64,000 bases of DNA from positions 124,001 through 188,000 of the forward strand of contig JADKBR010000017.1 of the NCBI GenBank assembly GCA_016714975.1. Direction: 5' to 3'. Each line of letters begins with the position of its first letter. The stretch's first letter is position 1. The notes beneath the pieces are model-generated. The model was not told the DNA's origin, searched no databases, and saw only the letters and a program-made list of their open reading frames with translations. Both the position numbers and the translations under genes were made by a program. This document shows, in pieces, positions 17,247-26,073 of this stretch. This DNA is from Candidatus Dechloromonas phosphorivorans (GTDB taxonomy: Bacteria > Pseudomonadota > Gammaproteobacteria > Burkholderiales > Rhodocyclaceae).

Positions 17247-18425
17247 TCAACAATTGCGCGAGCTTCCCTGTTTGCCGGAAATTGCCTCAAGCAACGCGCC
17301 CTGGGCGGCTTCGCCGAGATGCGCGATTTCCGCATCACTGACGATGTAAGGCGGCATCAGGTAAACCGTATTGCCGATGGGCCGGATCAGGGCTTCGCGG
17401 TCGAGGGCGGCGCGGTAGAAGCGGCGGGAGAAGTAGGGGTCGTCGGTGGCGACGTCGAAGGCGGCGATCATGCCGCGCTGGCGCAGGTTCCTGACTTGCG
17501 GGTGGTCGGCGAGCGGGGCGAGCGCGGCGCTGATTTTTGCCGCTTTCTGGCGGTTGACCGCAACCACGTCGTCCTGCTCGAAGATGTCCAGCGTCGCCAG
17601 TGCGGCGCGGCAGGCGAGGGGATTGCCGGTGTAGGAATGCGAGTGGAGGAAGGCGCGCGTGACCGATTCGTCAAGGAAGGCTTCGTAGATCGTGTCGCTG
17701 CTCAGCACGATGGAGAGCGGCAGGTAGCCGCCGGAGATGCCTTTCGACAGGCACATCAGGTCGGGCCGGATTTCAGCCTGTTCGTGGGCGAAGAAGCTGC
17801 CGGTGCGGCCGCAGCCGACGGCGATCTCGTCGCAGATCAGGTGGACTTCGTGGCGGTCGCACAGGGCGCGGGCGAGGCGCAGGTATTCCGGGTCGTACAT
17901 CGCCATGCGGGCGATGATCGATCTGACGATGGCGGTACGCATCACACCGTTGATCCCCAGCGATTCCAGCAGCGGCTCGAAGGCCAGTTCGCGCATCGCC
18001 GCCAGGGCCACGTGTTCGACGCCGATGGAGCGCGGCTGGGTGAATTCCAGGCTGTCCGGATCGACTTCGACAAAGGTCGCAGGCGACGCGGCAGGCGCAG
18101 CGGTTGCCGTACTGGCCGACGTCGCTGCGCCGCCTTGGGCCACCAGCCGGGCAAAACAATGCTGGGCGTAGCGCTCCACGCTCTTCATGACCGCCATCGG
18201 CATCAGTGCCTGCTGCCCAGACAAGAGCTGGTCGAGGCGCGCACACAGATCAGGCCAGCGTTCTTTGGCGAGCGGGAAATGGCGGCCGAGGTTGAGCAAC
18301 GTCACCTGGCGTACCTTGCCGCCGATACGGCGGCTCTCCACCAAGCGGTGGGTGACATAGGTTTCGCCCGTCGTGCTGTTGCGTGCGGGGGTGGTACGGA
18401 TGAACTTGCCGCAAGAATAACGCAA
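17247..18425 (-). pseudogene. Chimeric ORF: IS1634-like transposase N-terminus fused to BioA C-terminus
   Basis: A 392-codon uninterrupted frame. Residues 1-173 are the N-terminal part of an IS1634-like transposase (MRYSCGKFIRTTPARNSTTG to IVRSIIARMA), almost identical to the copy at 20.7-21.2 kb. Residues 174-392 are the C-terminal half of BioA, from MYDPEYLRLARALC to EAISGKQGSSRNC, including the PLP lysine in MCLSKGISGGYLPLS. The joint lies in a 7-base sequence common to both parents (GCCATGC, 17902-17908). The BioA part lacks the N-terminal half, including the Tyr and substrate regions, so aminotransferase activity is unlikely. Homology to the true bioA continues past the stop codon to about 17228. 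A full bioA is at 35757-37130. Confidence 0.88.
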
Positions 18426-18565
18426 TAGGCAGGCCAGAAAGCACCTGGCAATACGATTATGGCACTACATTTTAGGCCGAAATTGCGAACTCAATACAAT
18501 CAACGGGTTGCAGAATATCACACCACGAAAAACCACGATTTATGACGGATGTCTACAAACTTGGG
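17902..18565. repeat. Direct repeat of IS1634-like 5' region (copy 1)
   Basis: About 664 bases nearly identical to 20688-21352, covering the transposase N-terminus plus about 140 bases upstream of its start (shared to ...CTACAAACTTGGG). The two direct copies lie 2.8 kb apart and could recombine, deleting the lipoprotein gene between them. The unique sequence after this copy, 18566-18785, has no gene apart from the leader of the next one. Confidence 0.85.
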
Positions 18566-18785
18566 CTAGGCGGGTTCCGCCCGGTCTCCGGGATCGCCGC
18601 CGCGACCGTTCACCTGCGGATCATTTCTTCATCGCCTCGACACCGCCGATTTCGAGGAGATAATCGATGTCGGCCGGCGCCGCAAAGCCTGCAGGACGCG
18701 CCAGTCACGCCAGCGGCAGTCACCGGCGGCCAGCAGTAGGCTTGGGTATAAAATGATCGTCAAGCCACACTCCCTGGAGACGATC

Positions 18786-19238
18786 ATGAAGATGAAGACC
18801 GGACTGCTTTACGTCACCCTGGCAGGGATCCTCTCGGCCTGTGCAACCCCGAATGACGACTCCGGCGCCAGCCGGACTCTCAACGTGCCGTTGCGGCCGG
18901 GCCAGCAGAATATCGGGGCGGTCGCGCAGGCCACCCTGGTGGCGCGGGGCGAGGTAACCGATGTCAGAATCTTCCTCAGCGGCCCCCTCCCGCTCGGGGT
19001 CTCACGGATGCCGCAGCTCTTTACGTTCATCTACCCCGGATCTTGTGCCAGTCAGGGACCCCAGCCTGCCTTCGAGTTGAACAGCACGGTAACCTCGTTC
19101 GCGGAGATTGGTGGCTGGAGGCTGATAAGGACAGCGGCGGCATCCTTGGAAGCGCTGCGCAGCGGCAACTATTCGATCGTGGTTCGCACCAGCCCGCAGG
19201 ACCGGAACATCGACATCTTCTGCGGCGATATCCACTAA
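18786..19238 (+). CDS. Putative lipoprotein of unknown function
   Basis: 150 residues from MKMKTGLLYVTLAGILSAC. This is a lipoprotein signal peptide with lipobox LSAC. The mature part contains a beta-rich stretch (AVAQATLVARGEVTDVRIFLSG, NYSIVVRTSPQDRNIDIFCGDIH) and two further cysteines (YPGSCASQG and IFCGD) that could form a disulfide. The region from 18753 is also open, but the ATG at 18786 is preceded by CTGGAGA. It lies between the two IS1634-like copies, so it was probably carried or trapped by them. Confidence 0.65.
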   Translation: MKMKTGLLYVTLAGILSACATPNDDSGASRTLNVPLRPGQQNIGAVAQATLVARGEVTDVRIFLSGPLPLGVSRMPQLFTFIYPGSCASQGPQPAFELNSTVTSFAEIGGWRLIRTAAASLEALRSGNYSIVVRTSPQDRNIDIFCGDIH

Positions 19239-19333
19239 CCCATGTTTGTCGACTGCCACAAAGATCTTCTAATCATCAAGCAGATACAACGAACAAATCG
19301 CGCGAGTGGCACTACATTCGCGTTTTGGTGGGG

Positions 19334-21212
19334 TCAGGCGATCAGTTTCTGAACACCTCCGGGTTGATGAGCGAGGCCAAGCGCATCATAGACGTGCAGG
19401 AGATCGGGCTCGGGGCGCGTGGTCTTGCACACATGCAAGGTACGCCTGTCCTTCTGCACGAAGCTGGCGGTCACGCGGCGCTGCACCGTCAGCACCTCGC
19501 GCAAACTGGACCAGGAGTCGTGAATGCCATGCGCCCTCAAGCGCTGGCGAATCGTCTGGACGAATTGATACGCCAGCACCGAGATGAACAGATGGCCGTC
19601 GGAGCGTTCCTCCTTTGAATGGAAGATCGGGCGTAAGCCCAGTTCTCCCTTCAGGCTGCGAAACACCGCCTCGAGATCCGTCAGCATCATGTAGGTACGC
19701 CACAACTGCTCGGCATCCCAGGACAGCTCGTTGCTGCGCAAACAATAGACCCCCGGATCGGTCAGCATCGTGCCGGGGACAGGCGTCTTCTCCCAACGCA
19801 ACGCGGTGACCGCCTGGCCAGCCGCATCGGCCTCCAGGGTCACCGTGTAATGCTGTCCCGCCCCGCGACTGGCCGCCTTCAGGCGTCCGGTGCGCTCCTG
19901 TATCCGATCGGGACGCTTCTCCCCGCGCGGGGTCGTCAATCCGTTGACGAGCTTGGCCAGGCCCGCCTAGAAGCGGGTGCAGAAGCGCTCCATGACCGCA
20001 GTTTCCTTCATCTCGCGACCGGGGGAATGACAATGCAGCCGTACCTCCTGTCCATCCTCGGAGAGTTCCCGCACCACCTGAATCGTCTCCTCACCGGCGG
20101 ACACGAGATCAATCGCCTCATCGGCGTCAAAGCGACGTTCCGGCTCGCGACTCACCACCAGATAGCGATACCCGTGTTCCACAAGCCAAGCCAGATTCGC
20201 CGCCGTGGCAATCCCCCGGTCCATGATCACCAAGGCTCCGGCCGGCGCCGCCAGACCGATCAGCATTCCCTCCAGGGTTCGGTACTCCACGGCGTTGCCG
20301 GCGAAGACGCGCGAGCGGCGGATGAAACCGCGGCCATCGCAGATCACGCCCAAGGTCACCAGCGGGCAGTCCCTCAAGGGGACTTCCTTCGGGGCGTCAC
20401 GGCGCTTCTCCTTCGAACGCCCTCGCGCCGCCTTGGGATTCGCCGCCGCCGCACCTTCGAAATAGGTGTTGCTCAGGTCGTACAACGTCACGCTTGCCTC
20501 CAGACCAAACAGCGTTTCGATCCGCGCAAACAGCCGGGTCTCGATCCCCTCACGGTGCTTCATCAACAGGTCCGAGGCGCGATACAGGCGCGACAAGGGC
20601 AGCGCGGCCAGATCCACCTCCAGCAGATCCCCCAGACCGCTGGTTCCGGTCAGCCAGCGATGGCTGGCCAACTCCGACCCCGGCACGGCCATGCGGGCGA
20701 TGATCGATCTGACGATGGCGGTACGCATCACACCGTTGATCCCCAGCGATTCCAGCAGCGGCTCGAAGGCCAGTTCGCGCATCGCCGCCAGGGCCACGTG
20801 TTCGACGCCGATGGAGCGCGGCTGGGTGAATTCCAGGCTGTCCGGATCGACTTCGACAAAGGTCGCAGGCGACGCGGCAGGCGCAGCGGTTGCCGTACTG
20901 GCCGACGTCGCTGCGCCGCCTTGGGCCACCAGCCGGGCAAAACAATGCTGGGCGTAGCGCTCCACGCTCTTCATGACCGCCATCGGCATCGGTGCCTGCT
21001 GCCCAGACAAAGAGCTGGTCGAGGCGCGCACACAGATCAGGCCAGCGTTCTTTGGCGAGCGGGAAATGGCGGCCGAGGTTGAGCAACGTCACCTGGCGTA
21101 CCTTGCCGCCGATACGGCGGCTCTCCACCAAGCGGTGGGTGACATAGGTTTCGCCCGTCGTGCTGTTGCGTGCGGGGGTGGTACGGATGAACTTGCCGCA
21201 AGAATAACGCAA
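19334..21212 (-). pseudogene. IS1634-family transposase, inactivated copy
   Basis: Reconstructed transposase of about 620 residues. N-terminal frame 20550-21212, then one extra A near 21008-21011 shifts to the 19967-21031 frame. A TAG stop at 19967-19969 then interrupts ERFCTRF-AGLAKLVNGL, after which the same frame continues to 19334. Catalytic-domain signatures are TLYDLSNTYFEG, ALVIMDRGIATAANLAWL and LTDLEAVFRSLKGELGLRPIFH with HLFISVLAYQFVQTIRQRL. The frame also contains one of the 27-base inserts (APKEVPLRD at 20369-20395). Two independent lesions mean it is not active. Exact element ends are unclear; the right end is probably near 21352. Confidence 0.85.
20369..20395 (-). repeat. 27-nt in-frame insert, copy A (in IS1634 transposase)
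   Basis: Adds APKEVPLRD between RRD and CPLVTLGVI of the transposase, where IS1634-type enzymes normally run directly on. The DNA starts GCCCCGAAGGAAGTCCCCTT and differs from the other copies by one base (AGG for GGG). It follows a GAC codon. Confidence 0.8.
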
Positions 21213-21352
21213 TAGGCAGGCCAGAAAGCACCTGGCAATACGATTATGGCACTACATTTTAGGCCGAAATTGCGAACTCAATACAATCAACAGGTTGCAG
21301 AATATCACACCACGAAAAACCACGATTTATGACGGATGTCTACAAGCTTGGG
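20688..21352. repeat. Direct repeat of IS1634-like 5' region (copy 2)
   Basis: Partner of 17902-18565. It has one extra A in the AAAGAGCTGG region near 21010, the only length difference noticed. It extends about 140 bases upstream of the transposase start, to the TACAAGCTTGGGG at 21341-21352, which may mark the element terminus. The 268 bases after it, up to 21620, contain no recognised gene. Confidence 0.8.
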
Positions 21353-21620
21353 GTAAGACAACATGGGGTGCGGCGGAATGAGCGCGAAGCCTGGCCTCGG
21401 GCTACGTTGGGTTCCTGGAAAAGATTTACAGTGGGGTCAGCAGATGCGGGCAGGTGCGAAAACAAGACTATCTGCCGCACGTCATGGAATGACGCGGGCC
21501 GGTCCGAAATCGGCAATTGACTGAGCCACCCGGCGTCAGCCATACTCCTCGACGGCCATTTGGCTTCACTAGCCTGCGGTTGGGTCCGATCCAGCCGTGC
21601 GGAATCGGGGAGACATCGAC

Positions 21621-22241
21621 TTGAAGAAGTTCATTGTATTGGGGCTGGCGGCCCTGTTCTGCATCGTTCCCTGGGTCTCTGCCGAGGAGCCCGACCATGC
21701 GATCCACGAAGAACTGCGCGGTGTACTGCGCGAGGTCCAGTCGGCGATCAACAGCGGGCAGTATGACAAGATGCTGCCTTATCTCACCCCGGACGTCGAA
21801 GCGACCAGCGTCACGCAGGAAGTGATGTCGAGCCGAGCCGACGTGTCGAAGTACTTCCAGACCTGGTTCGGTCCCGCCGGCTACATGCGCAAGATGACGA
21901 TGACGCTCGATGCGGACAAGCTGACCGAGCTGTCGCCCGACAAGCGTTTTGGGCTCGTGCGGGGGAAGGCGCTCGAGCACTACGAAGCTAAGGATGGCGA
22001 CATCTTCGACTTCGACACCCGCTGGACCGGCGTGATGGCGGTGGGCGACGATGGCAAGTGGCGGCTACGCGCGATCCATTTCGGGACCAGCCACCTCGAC
22101 AATCCGGTGCTGACCAAGGTAAAGCGCACGCTGGTGCGCGATGGCATCATCGCCTCAATCACGGCCCTGCTGGTCGGCCTCGCCCTTGGATGGTGGCTCG
22201 GGCGCCGACGACGATCGCAGCCGCCCGCGGAACGAGCGTAA
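21621..22241 (+). CDS. Periplasmic SnoaL/DUF4440-like protein with C-terminal membrane anchor
   Basis: 206 residues if started at TTG 21621, which has GGGGAG 8 bases upstream; a GTG at 21597 lacks such a site. A signal sequence (LKKFIVLGLAALFCIVPWVSAEE) is followed by a cone-shaped SnoaL-like domain (LREVQSAINSGQYDKMLPYLTPDVEATSVTQEVMSSRADVSKYFQTWF; WTGVMAVGDDGKWRLRAIHFG). A C-terminal transmembrane helix (DGIIASITALLVGLALGWWLG) is followed by a basic tail. It is the first gene of the lipid operon 21.6-27.0 kb. Function unknown; possibly a substrate-binding accessory protein of that pathway. Confidence 0.78.
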   Translation: MKKFIVLGLAALFCIVPWVSAEEPDHAIHEELRGVLREVQSAINSGQYDKMLPYLTPDVEATSVTQEVMSSRADVSKYFQTWFGPAGYMRKMTMTLDADKLTELSPDKRFGLVRGKALEHYEAKDGDIFDFDTRWTGVMAVGDDGKWRLRAIHFGTSHLDNPVLTKVKRTLVRDGIIASITALLVGLALGWWLGRRRRSQPPAERA

Positions 22242-22306
22242 CGGAGCCTCGTCACCATGGCGATGACACGAAAGGCCCATGGACGCATTCACGTGCAGAG
22301 TCGCGG

Positions 22307-22909
22307 TTGACACTCCACGCACTGAAACCGCGGTTCCAGGGTTGGCTGCGCCCGCTGGTCGGGACCACTGCGCGCGCGGGGATCACCGCCAACCAGGTCA
22401 CGGTGGCGGCCGCCGTGATCTCGCTCGTGGTCGGCGCATGCGTCGCATGGCGGTTGCCCGATACCCGTGCGTTCGTGCTGATTCCCTTCTGGATGTTGCT
22501 GCGGATGGCGTTCAACGCCATCGACGGCATGCTGGCGCGCGAATTCGGACAGCAGTCGCGCCTCGGCGCCTATCTCAATGAACTCACCGACGTCATCGCC
22601 GACACCGTGCTGTACCTGCCCTTCGCGTTCATCGCGCCGTTTGCCCCGGCATGGGTCGGTGCGGTGATTGTCCTGGCCGTGATCAGCGAATACGCAGGCG
22701 CCCTTGGCGCCTTGGTCGGCGCCTCGCGTCGCTACGAGGGGCCGATGGGCAAGAGCGACCGCGCATTCGTTTTCGGCGCACTGGGCCTGTGGGTCGGCCT
22801 CGCATCGCCATTGCCGGCTTGGGCGGCTGGCGTCATGCCCGTGCTTGCCGCATTGATTGCACTCACCATCATCAACCGGGTCCGTGGCGGCCTCAACGAA
22901 AGTACGTGA
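22307..22909 (+). CDS. CDP-alcohol phosphotransferase-like enzyme with variant motif
   Basis: 200 residues from a TTG at 22307 (LTLHALKPRFQGWLRPLVG). No ATG or GTG fits: upstream in-frame sequence is charged and non-homologous. Several TM segments are visible. The family motif D-x2-DG-x2-AR-x8-G-x3-D-x3-D appears here as NAIDGMLAREFGQQSRLGAYLNELTD. The first and third aspartates are replaced by asparagine, while the second and fourth are kept. These aspartates bind the divalent metals and act as base, so the change should alter catalysis or substrate. The genuine family attaches an alcohol to a CDP-activated diacylglycerol at the inner membrane. Ends one base before the next gene. Confidence 0.82.
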   Translation: MTLHALKPRFQGWLRPLVGTTARAGITANQVTVAAAVISLVVGACVAWRLPDTRAFVLIPFWMLLRMAFNAIDGMLAREFGQQSRLGAYLNELTDVIADTVLYLPFAFIAPFAPAWVGAVIVLAVISEYAGALGALVGASRRYEGPMGKSDRAFVFGALGLWVGLASPLPAWAAGVMPVLAALIALTIINRVRGGLNEST

Positions 22910-22910
22910 C

Positions 22911-24689
22911 ATGAACGACATGACAGCCGGCCCGCAATTGCGCCCGGTGCACGAGCACACCTTTGCAACGCACGACGGTGTCGACCTCTTCTACCGCCAC
23001 TGGCCGGCGGTGCACGGCCCCTCGCGTGGCGCGATCGTAATGTTCCATCGCGGTCACGAGCACTCGGCACGGATGGCACACCTCGTCGACGAACTGGTGC
23101 TGCCCGACTTCGACTTCTTTGCCTGGGATGCACGCGGCCATGGCCGCTCGCCGGGCGCGCGCGGCGACTCGCCGAGCTTCGGTACCTCGGTGCGCGACGT
23201 GCAGACCTTCGTCGAGCACATCGGCGTGCAACACGGCATCAGGGCCGAGGACATCGGTATCGTCGCCCAGAGCGTGGGCGCAGTGACCGTCGCCACCTGG
23301 GTGCATGATTATGCGCCGCCGATCCGCGGGATGGTGCTGGCCTCGCCGGCGTTTCGCGTCAAGCTCTACGTTCCGTTTGCACTGCCCGGCCTGCGACTGA
23401 TGCGCCGCGCCTTCGGCAATTTTTTCGTCACGAGCTATGTCAAGGCGAAGTTCCTCACCCGCGACCCGGCGCGCATCGCGAGCTACGACACCGACCCGCT
23501 GCTGTCCAAGGCCATTTCGGTGAACGTACTGCTGGGCCTGCAGGAGGCAGCCGATCGTGTGGTGGCCGATGCGCAGGCGATCACCGTGCCCACGCAACTG
23601 CTGATCTCCGGGTCCGACTGGGTCGTGCATCACGCCCCGCAACATGCGTTCTTCGACCGGCTCGGCGCAGCCGAGAAGGAGCGCCACGTGCTGCACGGCT
23701 TCTTCCACGACACGCTGGGCGAGCGCGACCGTGCCGCTGCCGTCGATCGAATGCGCGCGTTCATCATCCGCGTGTTTGCCGCGCCGCGAGTGCGGCGCAA
23801 CCTGCTCGACGCCGATCAGCACGGCTTCACGCGCGAGGAAGCCGACGCGCTTGCCGCGCCGCTGCCCGCGCTGTCGCCGCGCGGACTGTACTGGTCCGCC
23901 ACGCGCGCCAGCCTGCGCTTCGGCGGCCTGCTGGCGGATGGCGTACGCCTGGGTCACGCCACCGGCTTCGATTCGGGCAGCACGCTCGACTATGTCTACC
24001 GCAATCGTGCCAGTGGCCGATCGCCGGTCGGGCGCCATCTCGACCGCACGTTTCTCGATGCGATCGGCTGGCGCGGCATCCGGCAGCGCAAGCTCGATGT
24101 CGAGGCGCTGCTGCGCGATGCCAGCGCCAGGCTGCGCGCGGTTGGCGCGCCGGTGCACATCATCGACATCGCCGCCGGCCACGGGCGCTACGTCCTCGAG
24201 GCCGTAGCCGGGATGCAGAATCGCCCCGACTCGATCCTGCTGCGCGACTACAGCGCCCTCAACGTCGAGCACGGGACAGCCCTCATCCACGATAAGGGAC
24301 TGGCCGACATCGCGCGATTTGCCACTGGCGACGCGTTCGACCGCGCCAGCCTCGCGGCGATTACGCCACGGCCAACGCTCGGTGTCGTGTCGGGGCTGTA
24401 TGAACTGACTCCGGACAATACCCCGGTGCGCGAGTCGCTCGGCGGCCTCGGCGATGCCATCGCACCCGGCGGCTTTCTCGTCTACACCGGCCAGATCTGG
24501 CACCCGCAGTTGGAGCTGATCGCGCGCGCGCTGACCAGCCATCGCCGCGGCGAGGCATGGGTGATGCGCCGCCGGACGCAGGAAGAGATGGACCAGCTGG
24601 TGGCCGCGGCCGGCTTTCGCAAGCTTGCGCAGCGCATCGGCGAATCCGGCATCTTCACCGTCTCGCTGGCGCAGCGCGTGGCTGGATGA
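22911..24689 (+). CDS. Bifunctional alpha/beta hydrolase and SAM-dependent methyltransferase
   Basis: 592 residues from MNDMTAGPQLRPVHEHTFATHDGVDL. Residues about 1-300 are an alpha/beta hydrolase of the monoglyceride-lipase type: FFAWDARGHGRSPGARGD, nucleophile in GIVAQSVGAV, acid in ISGSDWVVHHAP and His in HGFFHDTLGE. Residues about 400-590 are a class I methyltransferase, with motif I HIIDIAAGHGRYVLEAV and NTPVRESLGGLGDAIAPGGFLVYTGQIWHPQ. The two domains are joined by a linker containing GLYWSATRASLRFGG. Probably acts on a lipid intermediate of the operon, for example by acyl hydrolysis and headgroup or acid methylation, but the substrate is unknown. The stop overlaps the next start (ATGA). 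Confidence 0.85.
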   Translation: MNDMTAGPQLRPVHEHTFATHDGVDLFYRHWPAVHGPSRGAIVMFHRGHEHSARMAHLVDELVLPDFDFFAWDARGHGRSPGARGDSPSFGTSVRDVQTFVEHIGVQHGIRAEDIGIVAQSVGAVTVATWVHDYAPPIRGMVLASPAFRVKLYVPFALPGLRLMRRAFGNFFVTSYVKAKFLTRDPARIASYDTDPLLSKAISVNVLLGLQEAADRVVADAQAITVPTQLLISGSDWVVHHAPQHAFFDRLGAAEKERHVLHGFFHDTLGERDRAAAVDRMRAFIIRVFAAPRVRRNLLDADQHGFTREEADALAAPLPALSPRGLYWSATRASLRFGGLLADGVRLGHATGFDSGSTLDYVYRNRASGRSPVGRHLDRTFLDAIGWRGIRQRKLDVEALLRDASARLRAVGAPVHIIDIAAGHGRYVLEAVAGMQNRPDSILLRDYSALNVEHGTALIHDKGLADIARFATGDAFDRASLAAITPRPTLGVVSGLYELTPDNTPVRESLGGLGDAIAPGGFLVYTGQIWHPQLELIARALTSHRRGEAWVMRRRTQEEMDQLVAAAGFRKLAQRIGESGIFTVSLAQRVAG

Positions 24690-26068
24690 GCACCGCCATG
24701 CCTCCGCTCGTGACGGCCGAAGCCTGGCCATGGCGGCGTGCGGCTGCGTGGTTGCTGTTCCTCGCGCCGTTTTTCTTCATCACCTACGGCCTCGCCAACT
24801 GGTCGGCGTCGCAACGCGCGGACGTGCCTTCGCTGGTGTTCGAATGGGAACAGGCGATTCCGTTCTGGGCGTGGACGATCCTGCCGTACTGGTCGATCGA
24901 CGCGCTCTATGGCTTGTCGCTGTTCGCATGCCTGACGCGGCACGAACTCGATACGCACGCGAAGCGCCTGCTGACGGCGCAGGCGATTGCCATCACATGC
25001 TTCGTGCTGGTGCCATTGCGCTTCTCCTTCGCGCACCCCGCGGCCGACGGCGTATGGGGCTTCATGTTCGATGCCCTGGCAGGTTTTGACCAGCCGTTCA
25101 ATCAGTTGCCGTCGCTGCACCTCGCGCTGGCGGTGATCCTGTGGGCGCTGTATGCGCGCAGGCTCTCCGGCATCGCGCGCCGCGCTATGGAGCTGTGGTT
25201 CCTGCTGATCTGCGGGTCGGTGCTCACCACCTACCAGCATCACTTCATCGATATTCCGACCGGTCTCCTGCTCGGCGCGCTGTGCCTGTGGGCGTGGCCA
25301 TTTGCCGAAGAGGGCGACGGCCGCGCGATCGCTGCGCAATGGCAATGGACGCACGATCCGGCGCGGTGGCGACTCGCCGCGTTCTATGCGTTTGGCGCGT
25401 TGCTGCTGGGAGGAATCGCGATCGGGTCGGGAGGATGGGCGCTGTGGCTGCTGTGGGGCAGCGTGTCCTTGCTGCTGGTGGCACTGGCCTATGCGGCGAT
25501 CGGCGCGGCGGCGTTCCAGAAGCGCGCGGATGGTCGCCTCTCGGTGGCGGCACAATGGCTGTTCGCGCCCTATCGCGTCGGCGCATGGATAAACTCGCGC
25601 GCATGGACATGGCGCGAGCCGCAGCCGGTGCCGATCGCTGATGACGTGTACCTGGGGCGCATTCCTGGCGCGCGCGAACTCGCCGCATCGCCGTTCACGG
25701 CCGTGGTCGATCTGACGGCGGAGTTTGCCGTGCCTGCCGGCAACTGCACGTACGTCGCGGTACCCATGCTTGACCTCACCACGCCGCCGGCCGCTGCGCT
25801 GGCGCGAGCGGCGGAGGCGATCGAGTGCCTGCGCGCCCGCGGTCCGGTCCTGGTGTGCTGCGCGCTGGGCTGCTCGCGCAGCGCATGCGCGGTAGCGGCA
25901 TGGCTGCTGGCGTCGCGGCGATCGCCGGATGTCGCCTCGGCACTTTCCACCGTGCGCGCGGCGCGTGCCGTCGTCGTGCTTGGCGACGGCCATATCGCCG
26001 CGTTGCACGGACTCGTCGGCGCAAGTCCCGTCCGGCTAACTGGCGTCGCGATACCGGGCGCCGAGTAG
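24686..26068 (+). CDS. PAP2-like membrane domain fused to dual-specificity phosphatase domain
   Basis: 460 residues, start overlapping the previous stop by 4 bases. The N-terminal half has about six TM helices with PAP2-type motifs as in inositol-phosphorylceramide synthases: QLPSLHLAL (PSLH for PSGH) and TTYQHHFIDIPTG (catalytic His and Asp). The C-terminal part is a dual-specificity (Cys-based) phosphatase: DDVYLGRIPGARELAASPFTAVVDL, then VCCALGCSRSACAVAAWLL with the C-x5-R loop, though the usual His before the catalytic Cys is Cys. This resembles PTPMT1-like lipid phosphatases. The fusion suggests headgroup transfer or phospholipid-phosphate hydrolysis in the same pathway as the CDP-alcohol enzyme. 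Confidence 0.85.
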   Translation: MSTAMPPLVTAEAWPWRRAAAWLLFLAPFFFITYGLANWSASQRADVPSLVFEWEQAIPFWAWTILPYWSIDALYGLSLFACLTRHELDTHAKRLLTAQAIAITCFVLVPLRFSFAHPAADGVWGFMFDALAGFDQPFNQLPSLHLALAVILWALYARRLSGIARRAMELWFLLICGSVLTTYQHHFIDIPTGLLLGALCLWAWPFAEEGDGRAIAAQWQWTHDPARWRLAAFYAFGALLLGGIAIGSGGWALWLLWGSVSLLLVALAYAAIGAAAFQKRADGRLSVAAQWLFAPYRVGAWINSRAWTWREPQPVPIADDVYLGRIPGARELAASPFTAVVDLTAEFAVPAGNCTYVAVPMLDLTTPPAAALARAAEAIECLRARGPVLVCCALGCSRSACAVAAWLLASRRSPDVASALSTVRAARAVVVLGDGHIAALHGLVGASPVRLTGVAIPGAE

Positions 26069-26073
26069 TTGCG

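Noticed and set aside
19300..21260. Direct repeat TGGCACTACATT at both sides of the IS1634-like copy as its terminal repeats
   Set aside because: The two copies are in the same orientation (about 19308 and 21246), not inverted, and the second lies inside the repeated 5' region; not convincing as ends.
22893..24731. 612-codon frame antisense to the hydrolase-methyltransferase
   Set aside because: Typical GC-rich antisense frame with no recognisable domain.
24482..26008. 508-codon antisense frame across the PAP2-DSP gene
   Set aside because: Low-complexity Arg/Gln-rich translation; the sense gene has catalytic motifs.
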